From assembly GCA_947378425.1 (NCBI GenBank), contig CANCJV010000020.1, positions 1-64,000 of the forward strand: a DNA stretch of 64,000 bases, written 5' to 3'. Under the pieces are notes generated by a model that worked only from the letters and a program-made list of their open reading frames with translations, had not been told where the DNA came from and searched no databases. Numbering within the stretch: the stretch's first letter is position 1; each line of letters begins with the position of its first letter. Positions 35,656-44,386 of the stretch are shown here, one piece after another. The DNA is from Synechococcaceae cyanobacterium. Lineage in GTDB: Bacteria; Cyanobacteriota; Cyanobacteriia; PCC-6307; Cyanobiaceae. The position numbers and the translations under genes are program-made.

Positions 35656-37053
35656 ATGAACGAGCCCAACCCTTCTGCAACCGAGGCCGAACTCGAGATC
35701 CAGGACCTCTCCCACGATGGCCGGGGGATCGGCCGACTGGATGGGCGGGTCGTGTTCGTCGATGGGGCCCTGCCTGGCGATCGCGTCCTGATCAGGCTTC
35801 TGCCCCAACGCCGCCGCCAGCTTCACGCCGATCTGCGCCGCATCCTGCAGCCCTCGCCCCAGCGGCGCCGGCCCCCCTGCATCCTGGCGGACCACTGTGG
35901 CGGCTGCAGTCTCCAGCCCCTCAGTGACGAGGGGCAACAGCAATGGAAACAACGATCGCTGGAGCAGGCGCTGCAGCGCATCGCCGGACTGGAGCTGGCC
36001 CCGCAGCCGCTGCTGGTTTCCGATCGGCCCCTGGGGTATCGCAATCGGGCTGTGATCCCCCTGCAGCGCAGCGAAGACGGCCATCTCAAGGCCGGCTACT
36101 ACCGCCGCGGCAGTCACCGGATCGTCAACATGAATCGCTGTCCGGTCCTCGATCCGCGCATCGACAGCCTGATCGCGCCGCTCAAGCGGGACCTGGAGAC
36201 CAGTGACTGGCCCGTGGATCGCCATGGCGTCAGCGAGGGTGGACTCAAGCACCTGGCCCTGCGGGTGGGCCATCACACCGGCGAGGTGCTGATCACCCTG
36301 ATCGCCAGCCATCAGGAGCTCGAAGGGCTCGAGGCGATGGCAGAATCCTGGCTGGAGCGTTGGCCCGAGGTGGTCGGCGTCAGCCTCAACCTTCAGCCCC
36401 GTCCCACCAATCAGCTGTTCGGCCCCAGCACCTACACCGTGGCCGGCCGGGGCTGGCTGTCGGAATCCTTTGCCGGGCTTAGTTACCGCATCGGCGCCGA
36501 CACCTTTTTCCAGGTTCATACGACCCAGGCGGAACGGCTGGTGCCCCTGCTTCTTCAGGGCCTGGCTCACGGCGGCTCGGATCAGGGCAACGTTCCTGAT
36601 CCGGCAACCGCTCCTGGCCTCGTGCTGGATGCCTTCTGTGGCATCGGCACCTTTTCGTTGCCCCTGGCCGCTGCCGGCTGGCGCGTGCATGGCATCGAGC
36701 TCCATGCTCCGGCGGTGGAGCTGGCCCGGCTCAACGCGGCTGGCAACGACCTCAGTGATCGGGCCACCTTTGAAGTCGCCGCCGTTGCCGCAGCGTTACC
36801 GGCGCTGCTCGATTCGGCCGACGCCCTGCTGCTCGATCCGCCGCGCAAGGGGCTCGAAGCCCCTGTGCTGGCGGCGATCCTGGCCTGTCCGCCGCGCCGG
36901 CTGCTCTATCTCAGCTGTGATCCGGCCACTCTCAGCCGGGATCTGGCGCTGCTCTGCGCTGAGGCCTACCGGCCGGTGTCGGTGCAGCCGATCGACTTCT
37001 TCCCCAACACCAGCCACATCGAGACCCTGGCTGTGCTGGAGCGAAAGGCCTAA
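35656..37053 (+). CDS. rlmD: 23S rRNA (uracil-5-)-methyltransferase, RlmD/RumA type
   Basis: AdoMet-dependent enzyme that makes 5-methyluridine in 23S rRNA (or tRNA, for some relatives). An N-terminal TRAM-like segment (EIQDLSHDGRGIGRLDGRVVFVDGALPGDRV) precedes the Fe-S-type cysteines (PPCILADHCGGCSLQPL), then the methyltransferase domain with DAFCGIGTFSLPLA, LLLDPPRKGLE and the catalytic-cysteine loop LYLSCDPATLSRD, with TSHIETLAVLE at the end. The start is ATG 35656 (MNEPNPSATEAELEI); GTG 35644 is also in frame. It overlaps the pheT stop by 4 nt, tail-to-tail. Confidence 0.9.
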   Translation: MNEPNPSATEAELEIQDLSHDGRGIGRLDGRVVFVDGALPGDRVLIRLLPQRRRQLHADLRRILQPSPQRRRPPCILADHCGGCSLQPLSDEGQQQWKQRSLEQALQRIAGLELAPQPLLVSDRPLGYRNRAVIPLQRSEDGHLKAGYYRRGSHRIVNMNRCPVLDPRIDSLIAPLKRDLETSDWPVDRHGVSEGGLKHLALRVGHHTGEVLITLIASHQELEGLEAMAESWLERWPEVVGVSLNLQPRPTNQLFGPSTYTVAGRGWLSESFAGLSYRIGADTFFQVHTTQAERLVPLLLQGLAHGGSDQGNVPDPATAPGLVLDAFCGIGTFSLPLAAAGWRVHGIELHAPAVELARLNAAGNDLSDRATFEVAAVAAALPALLDSADALLLDPPRKGLEAPVLAAILACPPRRLLYLSCDPATLSRDLALLCAEAYRPVSVQPIDFFPNTSHIETLAVLERKA

Positions 37054-39506
37054 CTGCGCAGTCGGGCGCTGAACTGCTTCTCCACGGCGGCTCTCACCGT
37101 CTGGTGAGCCCGTTCCACCTCCTCGTCGGTGAGGGTGCGGCTGGCCTCCCGGTAGCGGAGCCGGAAGGCCTGGCTGCAGCAGCCGGCCTCCACCTGGGAA
37201 CCTTCGTAGCGATCCACCAGCACCACGTGCTCCAGCAGCGGTTTGCCGGCCTTGCGGATGGCGCCGAGCACGGCCGTGGTGGCCACGTCCCGCCCGACCA
37301 CCAGGGCCAGATCCCGTTCGGAGGCGGGCACCGTGGCAAAGGGGGTGAAGGCCGGTTGCCAGCGATTGCGACGGGTCGCCGCTGCCAGCAGGGCCTCCAG
37401 GCCGAGCTGGAACAGATAGGTGGCCTCCGGGAGGTCGAGGGCCTCGGCCTGGGCTGGATGGAGCTGTCCGAACCAGCCTCCCGCCCGGCCTTCGATCACC
37501 AGGCTGCTGGATCGCCCCGGATGCAGCAGCTCGCCTGCTCCGGCGCCATCCAACGGTCGATCCTCCACCGGGATATGCAGAGAATCCAGCGGCCCCTGCA
37601 GGACCCCTCTGGCCTGGAAGTAGTCGAGGGGTCGGGGCTTACCGCTGCTGCTCCAGAGCTCGGAGCTGCGCTCACCGCTGATCACCCCGACCAGCAGCGA
37701 CGTCTGCTGGGCCTCGCCCTTGCCCGGATGGAACACCTGGCCCAGTTCAAAGGCCCAGAAGCCGGGCTGGGAAGCCTGCAGGTTGCGGCGGGCGGCCTGG
37801 AGCAACTCCGTGTGCAGGTTGTCGCGCAGATGGCCGTAGTCCGCCAGCAGCGGGTTGGCCAGGGGCACCCTTCCGGGGGCCGTCGCCACCAGGCTGAGGC
37901 TGCAGGTTTCCTGCAGGCCTGCGCCGCACAGGGCCCGGCGCAGGCGCCGCTCCACCTGCTGCTCCGGGGTGAGGCCACCCGGCTCCAGTGGATCGCAAAG
38001 ATGGCTGGCGAACTGGTCGTAGCCCACCAGGCGAGCGACTTCCTCGATCAGATCCACGGGGCGGCGCAGATCCATCCCCCGCTCCGGCGGCACCTCGACG
38101 AGCCAGCCAGCCTCGTTGGCTTTCAGGCGGCAACCGAGTGCCTCGAGCGTGCGTTCAATCCGCTGATCCGCCAGGTCCACTTCTTCACCGTCCTCGATCA
38201 CCGGCCCCAGCAGGTTGTGCAGGGCATCGCGCTCAAGGATCAAGGCGTCCACCGGGGCTTCCTCCCGGCGATGCAGCCAGCGCCCGGCCACACTGGCTGC
38301 CGCCAGTTCACGCAGCAGCTGCACGGCCCGATCGGCCGCCGTCAGGGTGACCTCCGTCGGCAGGCCCTTTTCGAAGCGGCTGCTGGCCTCACTGCGCAGA
38401 CCGACGCTGCGGGCTGAACGCCGTACGGCCTGGGAAGGGAAGACGGCGGCCTCCAGCCAGATGGTGGAGGTGGCTGCCGTCACCGATTCCCCCAATCCAC
38501 CCATGACCCCGGCCAGGGCAATCGGCTGGTCGGCGTAGGTGACCACCAGGGCTTCCGCATCAAGGCCACGGCTCTCACCATCGAGGGTGATCAGCTCCTC
38601 GCCGCCACGCGCCTGCCGCAGACCGATGAGGGCAGGATCGGGGGCGGAACCGCCGGCCAGGCGTGCCAGGGCAGCAGCGTCGAAGGCGTGCAGGGGCTGG
38701 CCGGTCTCCAGCATCACGAGGTTGGTGATGTCGACCACGTTGTTGATCGGACGCAGGCCGGAACGCTCCAGCCGTTGCCGCAGCCAGGTGGGGGAAGGGC
38801 CCACCTGCAAGCCCGTCAGAGCGGTGACGCTGAACAGGCCGCCGGCCTCCATGGCCGTCTGGGCTTCGGCGCTGGCCTTTAGCGCCTGGGCCGCCACGGT
38901 TTCAGCAGCGGCGGGGAAGGTGGTGTGGCCGCCACAGATGGCCGCCACCTCCCGGGCGATGCCCCGGATCGAGAGGCCATCGGGGCGGTTGGCGGTGATC
39001 GCCAGCTCCAGCACCTGATCATCGAGGCCCAGGGCCGGCCCGACCGGCGTGCCCGGTGCTGGAACCGTGCTCAGCAGGTCGTCCAGAATCAGGATGCCCT
39101 CGGAGCTTTCGGCCAGTCCCAGCTCCTGGAGGGAGCAGATCATGCCGCTGCTGGCCACACCCCGCAGTTCAGCCGGTTTGATCGTCAGGCCGACGGCCGG
39201 CAGGGTGCTTCCCACCAGCGCCACGGGCACGTGAATGCCGGCGCGCACGTTGGCAGCCCCACAGACGATCTGCAGTCGTTCGCCGCCGGCCACCTCCACC
39301 TGGCAGACACTGAGTTTGTCGGCATCGGGATGGGGCTCCCGGGCGGTGACGTGACCGACCACCACCCCCCGGGCCCGTGCGGCGAGATCCTCGATCTCCT
39401 CCACCTCAAAGCCGGCGATTGAGAGCCGCTCAGCCAGCTGCTGCGGTTCCAGCTGCTCCGGCTCCACCTGCACGAGCTCCTTGAGCCACTGGAGCGAAAC
39501 CCTCAT
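37050..39506 (-). CDS. pheT: Phenylalanyl-tRNA synthetase beta subunit
   Basis: Partner of PheS in the alpha2-beta2 PheRS that charges tRNA-Phe. The protein has 818 residues. Visible domains: N-terminal MRVSLQWLKELVQVE, an EMAP-type tRNA-binding domain (VVVGHVTAREPHPDADKLSVCQV), the B3/4 editing domain (ITANRPDGLSIRGIAREVAA), the B5 region (DLIEEVARLVGYDQF), and the C-terminal anticodon-binding domain (FTPFATVPASERDLALVVGRDV ... VEAGCCSQAFRLRYREASRTLTDEEV). Start ATG 39506 fits the family. It overlaps rlmD by 4 nt. It is divergent from rpmG, as in other picocyanobacteria. Confidence 0.95.
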   Translation of the reverse strand: MRVSLQWLKELVQVEPEQLEPQQLAERLSIAGFEVEEIEDLAARARGVVVGHVTAREPHPDADKLSVCQVEVAGGERLQIVCGAANVRAGIHVPVALVGSTLPAVGLTIKPAELRGVASSGMICSLQELGLAESSEGILILDDLLSTVPAPGTPVGPALGLDDQVLELAITANRPDGLSIRGIAREVAAICGGHTTFPAAAETVAAQALKASAEAQTAMEAGGLFSVTALTGLQVGPSPTWLRQRLERSGLRPINNVVDITNLVMLETGQPLHAFDAAALARLAGGSAPDPALIGLRQARGGEELITLDGESRGLDAEALVVTYADQPIALAGVMGGLGESVTAATSTIWLEAAVFPSQAVRRSARSVGLRSEASSRFEKGLPTEVTLTAADRAVQLLRELAAASVAGRWLHRREEAPVDALILERDALHNLLGPVIEDGEEVDLADQRIERTLEALGCRLKANEAGWLVEVPPERGMDLRRPVDLIEEVARLVGYDQFASHLCDPLEPGGLTPEQQVERRLRRALCGAGLQETCSLSLVATAPGRVPLANPLLADYGHLRDNLHTELLQAARRNLQASQPGFWAFELGQVFHPGKGEAQQTSLLVGVISGERSSELWSSSGKPRPLDYFQARGVLQGPLDSLHIPVEDRPLDGAGAGELLHPGRSSSLVIEGRAGGWFGQLHPAQAEALDLPEATYLFQLGLEALLAAATRRNRWQPAFTPFATVPASERDLALVVGRDVATTAVLGAIRKAGKPLLEHVVLVDRYEGSQVEAGCCSQAFRLRYREASRTLTDEEVERAHQTVRAAVEKQFSARLRS

Positions 39507-39679
39507 TCAACTGACTACAACAGGATTGAGACTCTAGGGATCGGCTGCACGGCACTTGTTGTCGCCAGGGTTGTCAGCAAGGGTGTGCGCGCGGCTGATT
39601 TGTCGTCGGTGGAGGGGTCCGGTCGGGAGCTAATGTGCACGATCAACTTCGTTTCGCGCACGCGGCGCAACGTCCTTCC

Positions 39680-39874
39680 ATGGCCAAAAACAAGGGCGTC
39701 CGGCTCGTTGTCACTCTTGAGTGCACTGAATGCCGGTCCAACCCCGCCAAGCGTTCTCCTGGGGTGTCTCGTTACACCACCCAGAAGAATCGCCGCAACA
39801 CCACCGAACGGCTGGAGCTCAAGAAGTTCTGCCGCCATTGCAACAGCGCCACGGTTCACAAGGAGATCAAGTGA
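39680..39874 (+). CDS. rpmG: 50S ribosomal protein L33
   Basis: The 64-residue L33 of the large subunit, in the four-cysteine zinc-ribbon form: two CxxC pairs, in [10 protein letters not shown] and [14 protein letters not shown] 39680 starts [15 protein letters not shown]. Other marks are [19 protein letters not shown]. It begins the rpmG-rpsR-RNase II series on the plus strand, common in cyanobacteria. The 173-nt gap to the divergent pheT start contains its promoter; I could not single out elements. 190 nt separate it from rpsR. Confidence 0.96.
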   Translation: MAKNKGVRLVVTLECTECRSNPAKRSPGVSRYTTQKNRRNTTERLELKKFCRHCNSATVHKEIK

Positions 39875-40064
39875 TCCCCGGGCCCTGAGCTCAGGTCGCT
39901 GAAACCCTCTCTCGCTTTCTGAACCACTGTCTGCAGTCGGCGCCGAGCCCAGGCCAGTGCATCGCTCCGTAGCCACGGCCTCCATACCGGGCCGCGACGG
40001 CGTTTCTGCCCCTGCCTGAGCTCCCTGGCTGAACTCTTCAACCTCCGAGCCTTTCCTTCCCAGC

Positions 40065-40286
40065 ATGTCCAGTTCCTTCTTCAAGAAGCGTCTGTCGCCG
40101 ATCAAGCCCGGCGATCCGATTGATTACAAAGACGTTGATCTGCTCAAGAAGTTCATCACAGAGCGCGGCAAAATTCTGCCTCGCCGGCTGACGGGACTCA
40201 CCGCCAGGCAGCAACGGGATCTCACCAACGCCGTCAAGCGCGCTCGCATCGTCGCCCTGCTGCCCTTCGTGAACCCCGAAGGCTGA
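40065..40286 (+). CDS. rpsR: 30S ribosomal protein S18
   Basis: The 73-residue S18 of the small subunit platform. Recognised from [63 protein letters not shown], shown here only as the general pattern: an IDYKDVDLL segment, then the basic [11 protein letters not shown] helix and a [11 protein letters not shown] end. The start ATG 40065 yields [11 protein letters not shown]. The stop is one nucleotide ahead of the proposed start of the RNase gene. Confidence 0.96.
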   Translation: MSSSFFKKRLSPIKPGDPIDYKDVDLLKKFITERGKILPRRLTGLTARQQRDLTNAVKRARIVALLPFVNPEG

Positions 40287-40287
40287 G

Positions 40288-42366
40288 TTGCCCCAGCCAG
40301 GTTCTCGTCAAGCGGTGCCTGCGGCCCTCCATCCCGGCGATCTGGTTGGGTTGATCGAGGACCGCGGCCCCCAGCTGGCCGTCGTTCAGGAGATCCGCGG
40401 CAGCCGCGCCTCGCTTCGGGTCGGAGCTTCCGCCCGGCCTGTGGCCCTGCCGCTGCGTCAGCTGGATCTGATTGCTTCAGGCGATCGGTTTTCACCCCCA
40501 GCCTCTGGCCCTGTGCAGGCGCCTTGGGGTCTGCAGAGCACAGTTCTCGCGGCCGCCCTCCCTGCGGCCAGGGAATTTTCATCCGCCTGGCTGTTGCTGG
40601 GCACTGACCCAGCCGCTGATGGCGGCCCAGAAGCCGTCGGCCTCGACGATTTCGCCGATCTGCTGGGTTCAGCCAGTGATGCGACCCTGCGCGCCGCCCT
40701 GTGGTTGTGGCTGCAGGGCGATCAGACTTTCTTCCGCTGGCGCCACGGGCAGGTGCTGCCCAGAGGATTGGAGGAGCTCAGGCGCCTGCGCCTGCAACGG
40801 CGGCGCGACCAGTTGGTGCTGGATCGCCGCAACGCCTGGCATCAGCAGCTGCGCCTGCGTCGCCCGATCGCAATCACCGACCTCAGCGGGGCTGAAGCCG
40901 AAGAGCTGGCCCTGTTGCGGCGCTGGGCCCGCGGCGATGCGGACACCCCCCTGCCGCCTGCGTTGCGCCAGGCACTGCAGTTGGCTCACTGCGCCGCCGA
41001 GGCCGGAGCGATCCGGCACCTGCTGGCCGATCTGGGGCAATGGCCCCGTCACCATCTGCCTTCGCTCGAATCCACCACCTGGGAGCAGGGCTTCACCGCT
41101 GAGCTCGAAGCCGAGGCCGAGCGCCTGCTGTCCCTGGCCGAGGCACCCTGCCCGGGCGATGAACACCGGCGCGATCTCAGCCAGCTGCACCTGTTCACGA
41201 TCGACGATGACGACACCGTTGACATCGACGACGGTCTCAGCCTGGAGGTGGATCCATCGGGTGCTCGTCCCAGGCTCTGGATCCACATTGCCGATCCCGG
41301 TCGCCTGATCGCCGCAGACAGCCCCCTGGATCTGGAGGCCCGGCGCCGCGGCAGCAGCCTCTATCTCGCCCGGGGCACCTTGCCGATGTTCCCGGAGACG
41401 CTGGTGACCGGCGCCTTCAGCCTGCGCCAAGGCCAGCGCTGTCCTGCCTGGAGCCTGGCGGTGGAGCTGGATGACGCGGGAGCTGTGCAGTCCTATGAGT
41501 TGCTGCGCAGCTGGGTGAAGCCCGCCTACCGCCTTTCCTACAGCGATGCCGATGAGTTGATTGAGCTGGCGCCGCCCGAGGAGCCGGCTCCGGCCATGAT
41601 CCAGGCCCTGATGAAGCAACGGCGGGCCTGGCGCCTGCAGCGTGGCGCCCTGGAGATGGACCAGGCGGAAGGCAGGATCCGTTGCCGGCAGGAGCTGGCG
41701 CAGTTGGACGTGACCGAACCCTCGGCCTCCCGCACCATGGTGGCTGAGGCGATGATTCTGGCCGGTGCCGTGATCGCGGCCCATGGCATCGCTGGCTCCC
41801 TCCCCCTTCCCTATCGCAGTCAGCAGAGTGCCAACCTGCCTTCGGAGCAGGAACTGGCCGAACTGCCGCCCGGACCGGTGCGGCACGCCGCGCTCCGGCG
41901 CTGCCTGGGACGCGGCCATGTCGGTGTCCAACCCGCTCCACACTTCAGCCTCGCTCTGGAGTCCTATGTGCAGGCCACCTCGCCGATCCGGCGCTACGGC
42001 GACCTGCTCACCCAGCGGCAGTTGGCGCTGCAGCTGGAGGGTCAGGCTCTGTTGGATGAAGCCCAGATGGCGGCGCTGCTGAGCAGCCTGGAGGGAGCCG
42101 TGCGGGAAGGCATCACGATCAGCCGTGAAGATCAGCGCCATTGGCAGCAGGTCTGGTTTGAACAGAATCCACGCCCCAACTGGCGCGGCCTGATGTTGCG
42201 CTGGCTGCGCCCCCAGGACGATCTCGCCCTGGTGCACCTCGAGGAGCTCTGCCTGGATTTCCCCTGCCTCTGCCCCAGTCCGGCCAAGCCCGGTGATCCA
42301 CTGCTGGTGCGGGTGGAGCTGGTGGATTCGTTACGGGATCAGCTGCGGCTACGGGCCAGCACCTAG
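40288..42366 (+). CDS. Ribonuclease II/R family exoribonuclease (RNB domain)
   Basis: A processive 3'-5' exoribonuclease for RNA turnover. The catalytic RNB domain has the acidic signature TIDDDDTVDIDDGLSLE (about residues 307-323), followed by LWIHIADPGRLI, SLYLARGTLPMFPETL, YVQATSPIRRYGDLLTQRQL, and EGAVREGITISREDQRHW. A small OB/SH3-like N-terminal part (LHPGDLVGLIEDRGPQLAVVQEI) replaces the double cold-shock domains of RNase R, and an S1-like C-terminal domain is short. This type is usual for cyanobacteria and plastids. The start is TTG 40288 or GTG 40315. It overlaps the FAD oxidoreductase stop by 4 nt. Confidence 0.92.
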   Translation: MPQPGSRQAVPAALHPGDLVGLIEDRGPQLAVVQEIRGSRASLRVGASARPVALPLRQLDLIASGDRFSPPASGPVQAPWGLQSTVLAAALPAAREFSSAWLLLGTDPAADGGPEAVGLDDFADLLGSASDATLRAALWLWLQGDQTFFRWRHGQVLPRGLEELRRLRLQRRRDQLVLDRRNAWHQQLRLRRPIAITDLSGAEAEELALLRRWARGDADTPLPPALRQALQLAHCAAEAGAIRHLLADLGQWPRHHLPSLESTTWEQGFTAELEAEAERLLSLAEAPCPGDEHRRDLSQLHLFTIDDDDTVDIDDGLSLEVDPSGARPRLWIHIADPGRLIAADSPLDLEARRRGSSLYLARGTLPMFPETLVTGAFSLRQGQRCPAWSLAVELDDAGAVQSYELLRSWVKPAYRLSYSDADELIELAPPEEPAPAMIQALMKQRRAWRLQRGALEMDQAEGRIRCRQELAQLDVTEPSASRTMVAEAMILAGAVIAAHGIAGSLPLPYRSQQSANLPSEQELAELPPGPVRHAALRRCLGRGHVGVQPAPHFSLALESYVQATSPIRRYGDLLTQRQLALQLEGQALLDEAQMAALLSSLEGAVREGITISREDQRHWQQVWFEQNPRPNWRGLMLRWLRPQDDLALVHLEELCLDFPCLCPSPAKPGDPLLVRVELVDSLRDQLRLRAST

Positions 42367-44234
42367 CCCCCGGCTTCGGCCAGCCGTGAGACCCGCAGCC
42401 AGGGCCCCCAGGGATTGGCGCAGCCGATCAGAGCAACGCTGCGCCGCCGCTCCTGGGCCAGCAGCCAGTGATGCAGCGCCGGCTCCAGAGTGATCAGGGG
42501 CCATGAACGACCAGCCACCAGCAGGGCAAATCCCCCCGAACCGTCCGGTTGCAGCTCGCCCTGCCAGAGCTGTTCACCCCGCTGGGGCGGGGCCTGCCAG
42601 GGCTCCAGGTCGGTGCCTCCCGGCAACTCACCGCTGGGATGGAGCAGGCTGGGATCCTCGATCGCCTGCCGTTGCCGCTGGCGCCATTTGGGATGGTGCC
42701 AGGGGGTATCCCAGAGGGGAAGGGGAGCGGCAGGAGCCTTGGCATCGCTGATCAGCGCCTCCTGGAGCCGCAGGGGCGCCAGGTCAGCCGGCAGCAGATT
42801 GCTGCGACAGCAGAGGGCGGCGGCCAGGCCTGCCGCCTGGCCGATGTTCAACACCAGCGGTTGCAGGCGCGTGGCGCCATTGGCCATGTGACTGACGCTG
42901 AGGCACTTATCGGCAGCCAGCAGATTGTGGATGTCGCGGCTGACGATCGCGCCATAGGGAATCGTGAACGGCGTGCCGCTCCAACGGCCGCCCCAACGAC
43001 AGCTTTTGGGAGCCAGGGGCCAATCGCCGCCGGGATAGTGGTGATCATTGGCGTAGTTGCCCACGGCGATGGCCGTGCTGTGACCAGCCGGATCGCGTGG
43101 CAGCGGCGCGATGCTGGCGCCCGCCGCCTGAGGCAACAGGTGCTGCTCCAGCACCACGGTCTGGCCCACCAGCCGCCTGCCCTCGCGCCAGTAGGGCATC
43201 AGCGCCAGGGCCTGATTCCCCTCCAGAGCCCCGCGCCGGGCCTCCAGGGCCGAAGGGAACACCCGTCCCGGCTGCAGCCAGCCGCCACTGAGCTGGGCCA
43301 GCACCTCGGCGAACCGGAGGCTGTGGCGCTGCATGTCGGCGTCGAGCTCCGCCTGGTCCACCGTTTGTCGCCGCCGGTTCAGCGGCGTGGCAAAGGCGCG
43401 CTCAAGGCCGTCATGCCAGTCGTTGCCCTGCAACGGCCAGTTCAGCATCACCAAGCCGCCGGGAAGGCGGCCATAGGTGAGGGTCTTCTCCAGACCAAAG
43501 GACTCGGTGGCCCCTTCAAAGGGTGGCGGCGGTGCAGCGGCGACCAGATCGGGCGGCGGCGCGGCGGCCGCCAATTGGCCCATCACCACCCAGGTGGGCG
43601 ATTGCACCGGCTGGCGGCGGAAGAACGGCTCCTGGTCCAGTCGCTGCTGGCTTGGTGCACTGGGCTCCTGCCATTGCTCCCGGGATTCCCAGCCCAGACG
43701 AAAACCGCTGCCGCTGCAACCGATCAGATCACCGCGATCGCTGCCGTCGATCACGATCCTGGGATGGAGGGTGGCGATGGGTTCCTCAGGGCCCTCAGCG
43801 CCGCCAGCGGAGCTGCTCCTAGGCCGGGCCACGCGCAGGCTTGTGATGATGTCCTGGTGCGTCACCACCTCCAGCAGGCTGCACTGGGGCCACCACTGAA
43901 TCAAGGCTTCGGCGGCCAGCCAGCGCCTCAGGATCCGCTCCGCCGTGGCCGGGCGATAGCCGAAACAGCTGACCCAGTTCTGATCCAGTCCTTCGGACTC
44001 CTCCTGTTCAAGGGCCCGCAGCAGGGCCCCCCAGAGGCCGCTCTGCCAGGGGGTCAGTTCATTGCCATCGGGGGCGCAGACCCCGGCGGCGCTCACCATG
44101 CCGCCCAGCCAGGGCCCCGGTGTCAGCAGCAGGGTGCTGGCTCCGGCCCGGCCCGCCTGCAGGGCCGCCGCAACGCCGCCGCTGCCACCTCCCCAGACCA
44201 CCACGTCCACGCTCAGCTCGATGTGCTCGCCCAT
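42363..44234 (-). CDS. FAD-dependent oxidoreductase (FAD_oxidored type)
   Basis: A 623-residue flavoprotein. The dinucleotide-binding fold is at the very N-terminus, VDVVVWGGGSGGVAAALQAGRAGASTLLL, followed by PWLGGMVSAAGV, ARIVIDGSDRGDLIG (second FAD contact), and the C-terminal FTIPYGAIVSRDIHNLLAADKCLSVSHMANGATRLQPLVLNIGQAAGLAAAL. Members of this family are often annotated as xanthan lyase-like or as dependent oxidoreductases of unknown substrate. The C-terminal 100 residues (after LLLPADLAPL) form an extra domain of unclear role. No signal peptide. The start ATG 44234 (MGEHIELSVDVVV) is firm. Confidence 0.87.
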   Translation of the reverse strand: MGEHIELSVDVVVWGGGSGGVAAALQAGRAGASTLLLTPGPWLGGMVSAAGVCAPDGNELTPWQSGLWGALLRALEQEESEGLDQNWVSCFGYRPATAERILRRWLAAEALIQWWPQCSLLEVVTHQDIITSLRVARPRSSSAGGAEGPEEPIATLHPRIVIDGSDRGDLIGCSGSGFRLGWESREQWQEPSAPSQQRLDQEPFFRRQPVQSPTWVVMGQLAAAAPPPDLVAAAPPPPFEGATESFGLEKTLTYGRLPGGLVMLNWPLQGNDWHDGLERAFATPLNRRRQTVDQAELDADMQRHSLRFAEVLAQLSGGWLQPGRVFPSALEARRGALEGNQALALMPYWREGRRLVGQTVVLEQHLLPQAAGASIAPLPRDPAGHSTAIAVGNYANDHHYPGGDWPLAPKSCRWGGRWSGTPFTIPYGAIVSRDIHNLLAADKCLSVSHMANGATRLQPLVLNIGQAAGLAAALCCRSNLLPADLAPLRLQEALISDAKAPAAPLPLWDTPWHHPKWRQRQRQAIEDPSLLHPSGELPGGTDLEPWQAPPQRGEQLWQGELQPDGSGGFALLVAGRSWPLITLEPALHHWLLAQERRRSVALIGCANPWGPWLRVSRLAEAGG

Positions 44235-44386
44235 GGCCTCCGGCCGTTGTCCAGGCAGATCCTGAACCCTGCCGCGTCCGGCGGCATCAGCGAGGGGTCG
44301 GGCAGCCTGGGGCAGCAGCCCTGGGTAGGATCCGCGCGACTGGGCAGGGCCGTAGCGGCGGTGCCGCGAGCCCCCTGAACCTGCCG

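Noticed and set aside
37104-38417. A ~440-codon plus-strand frame opposite pheT
   Set aside because: No domain, shadow-type composition; pheT on the minus strand is certain.
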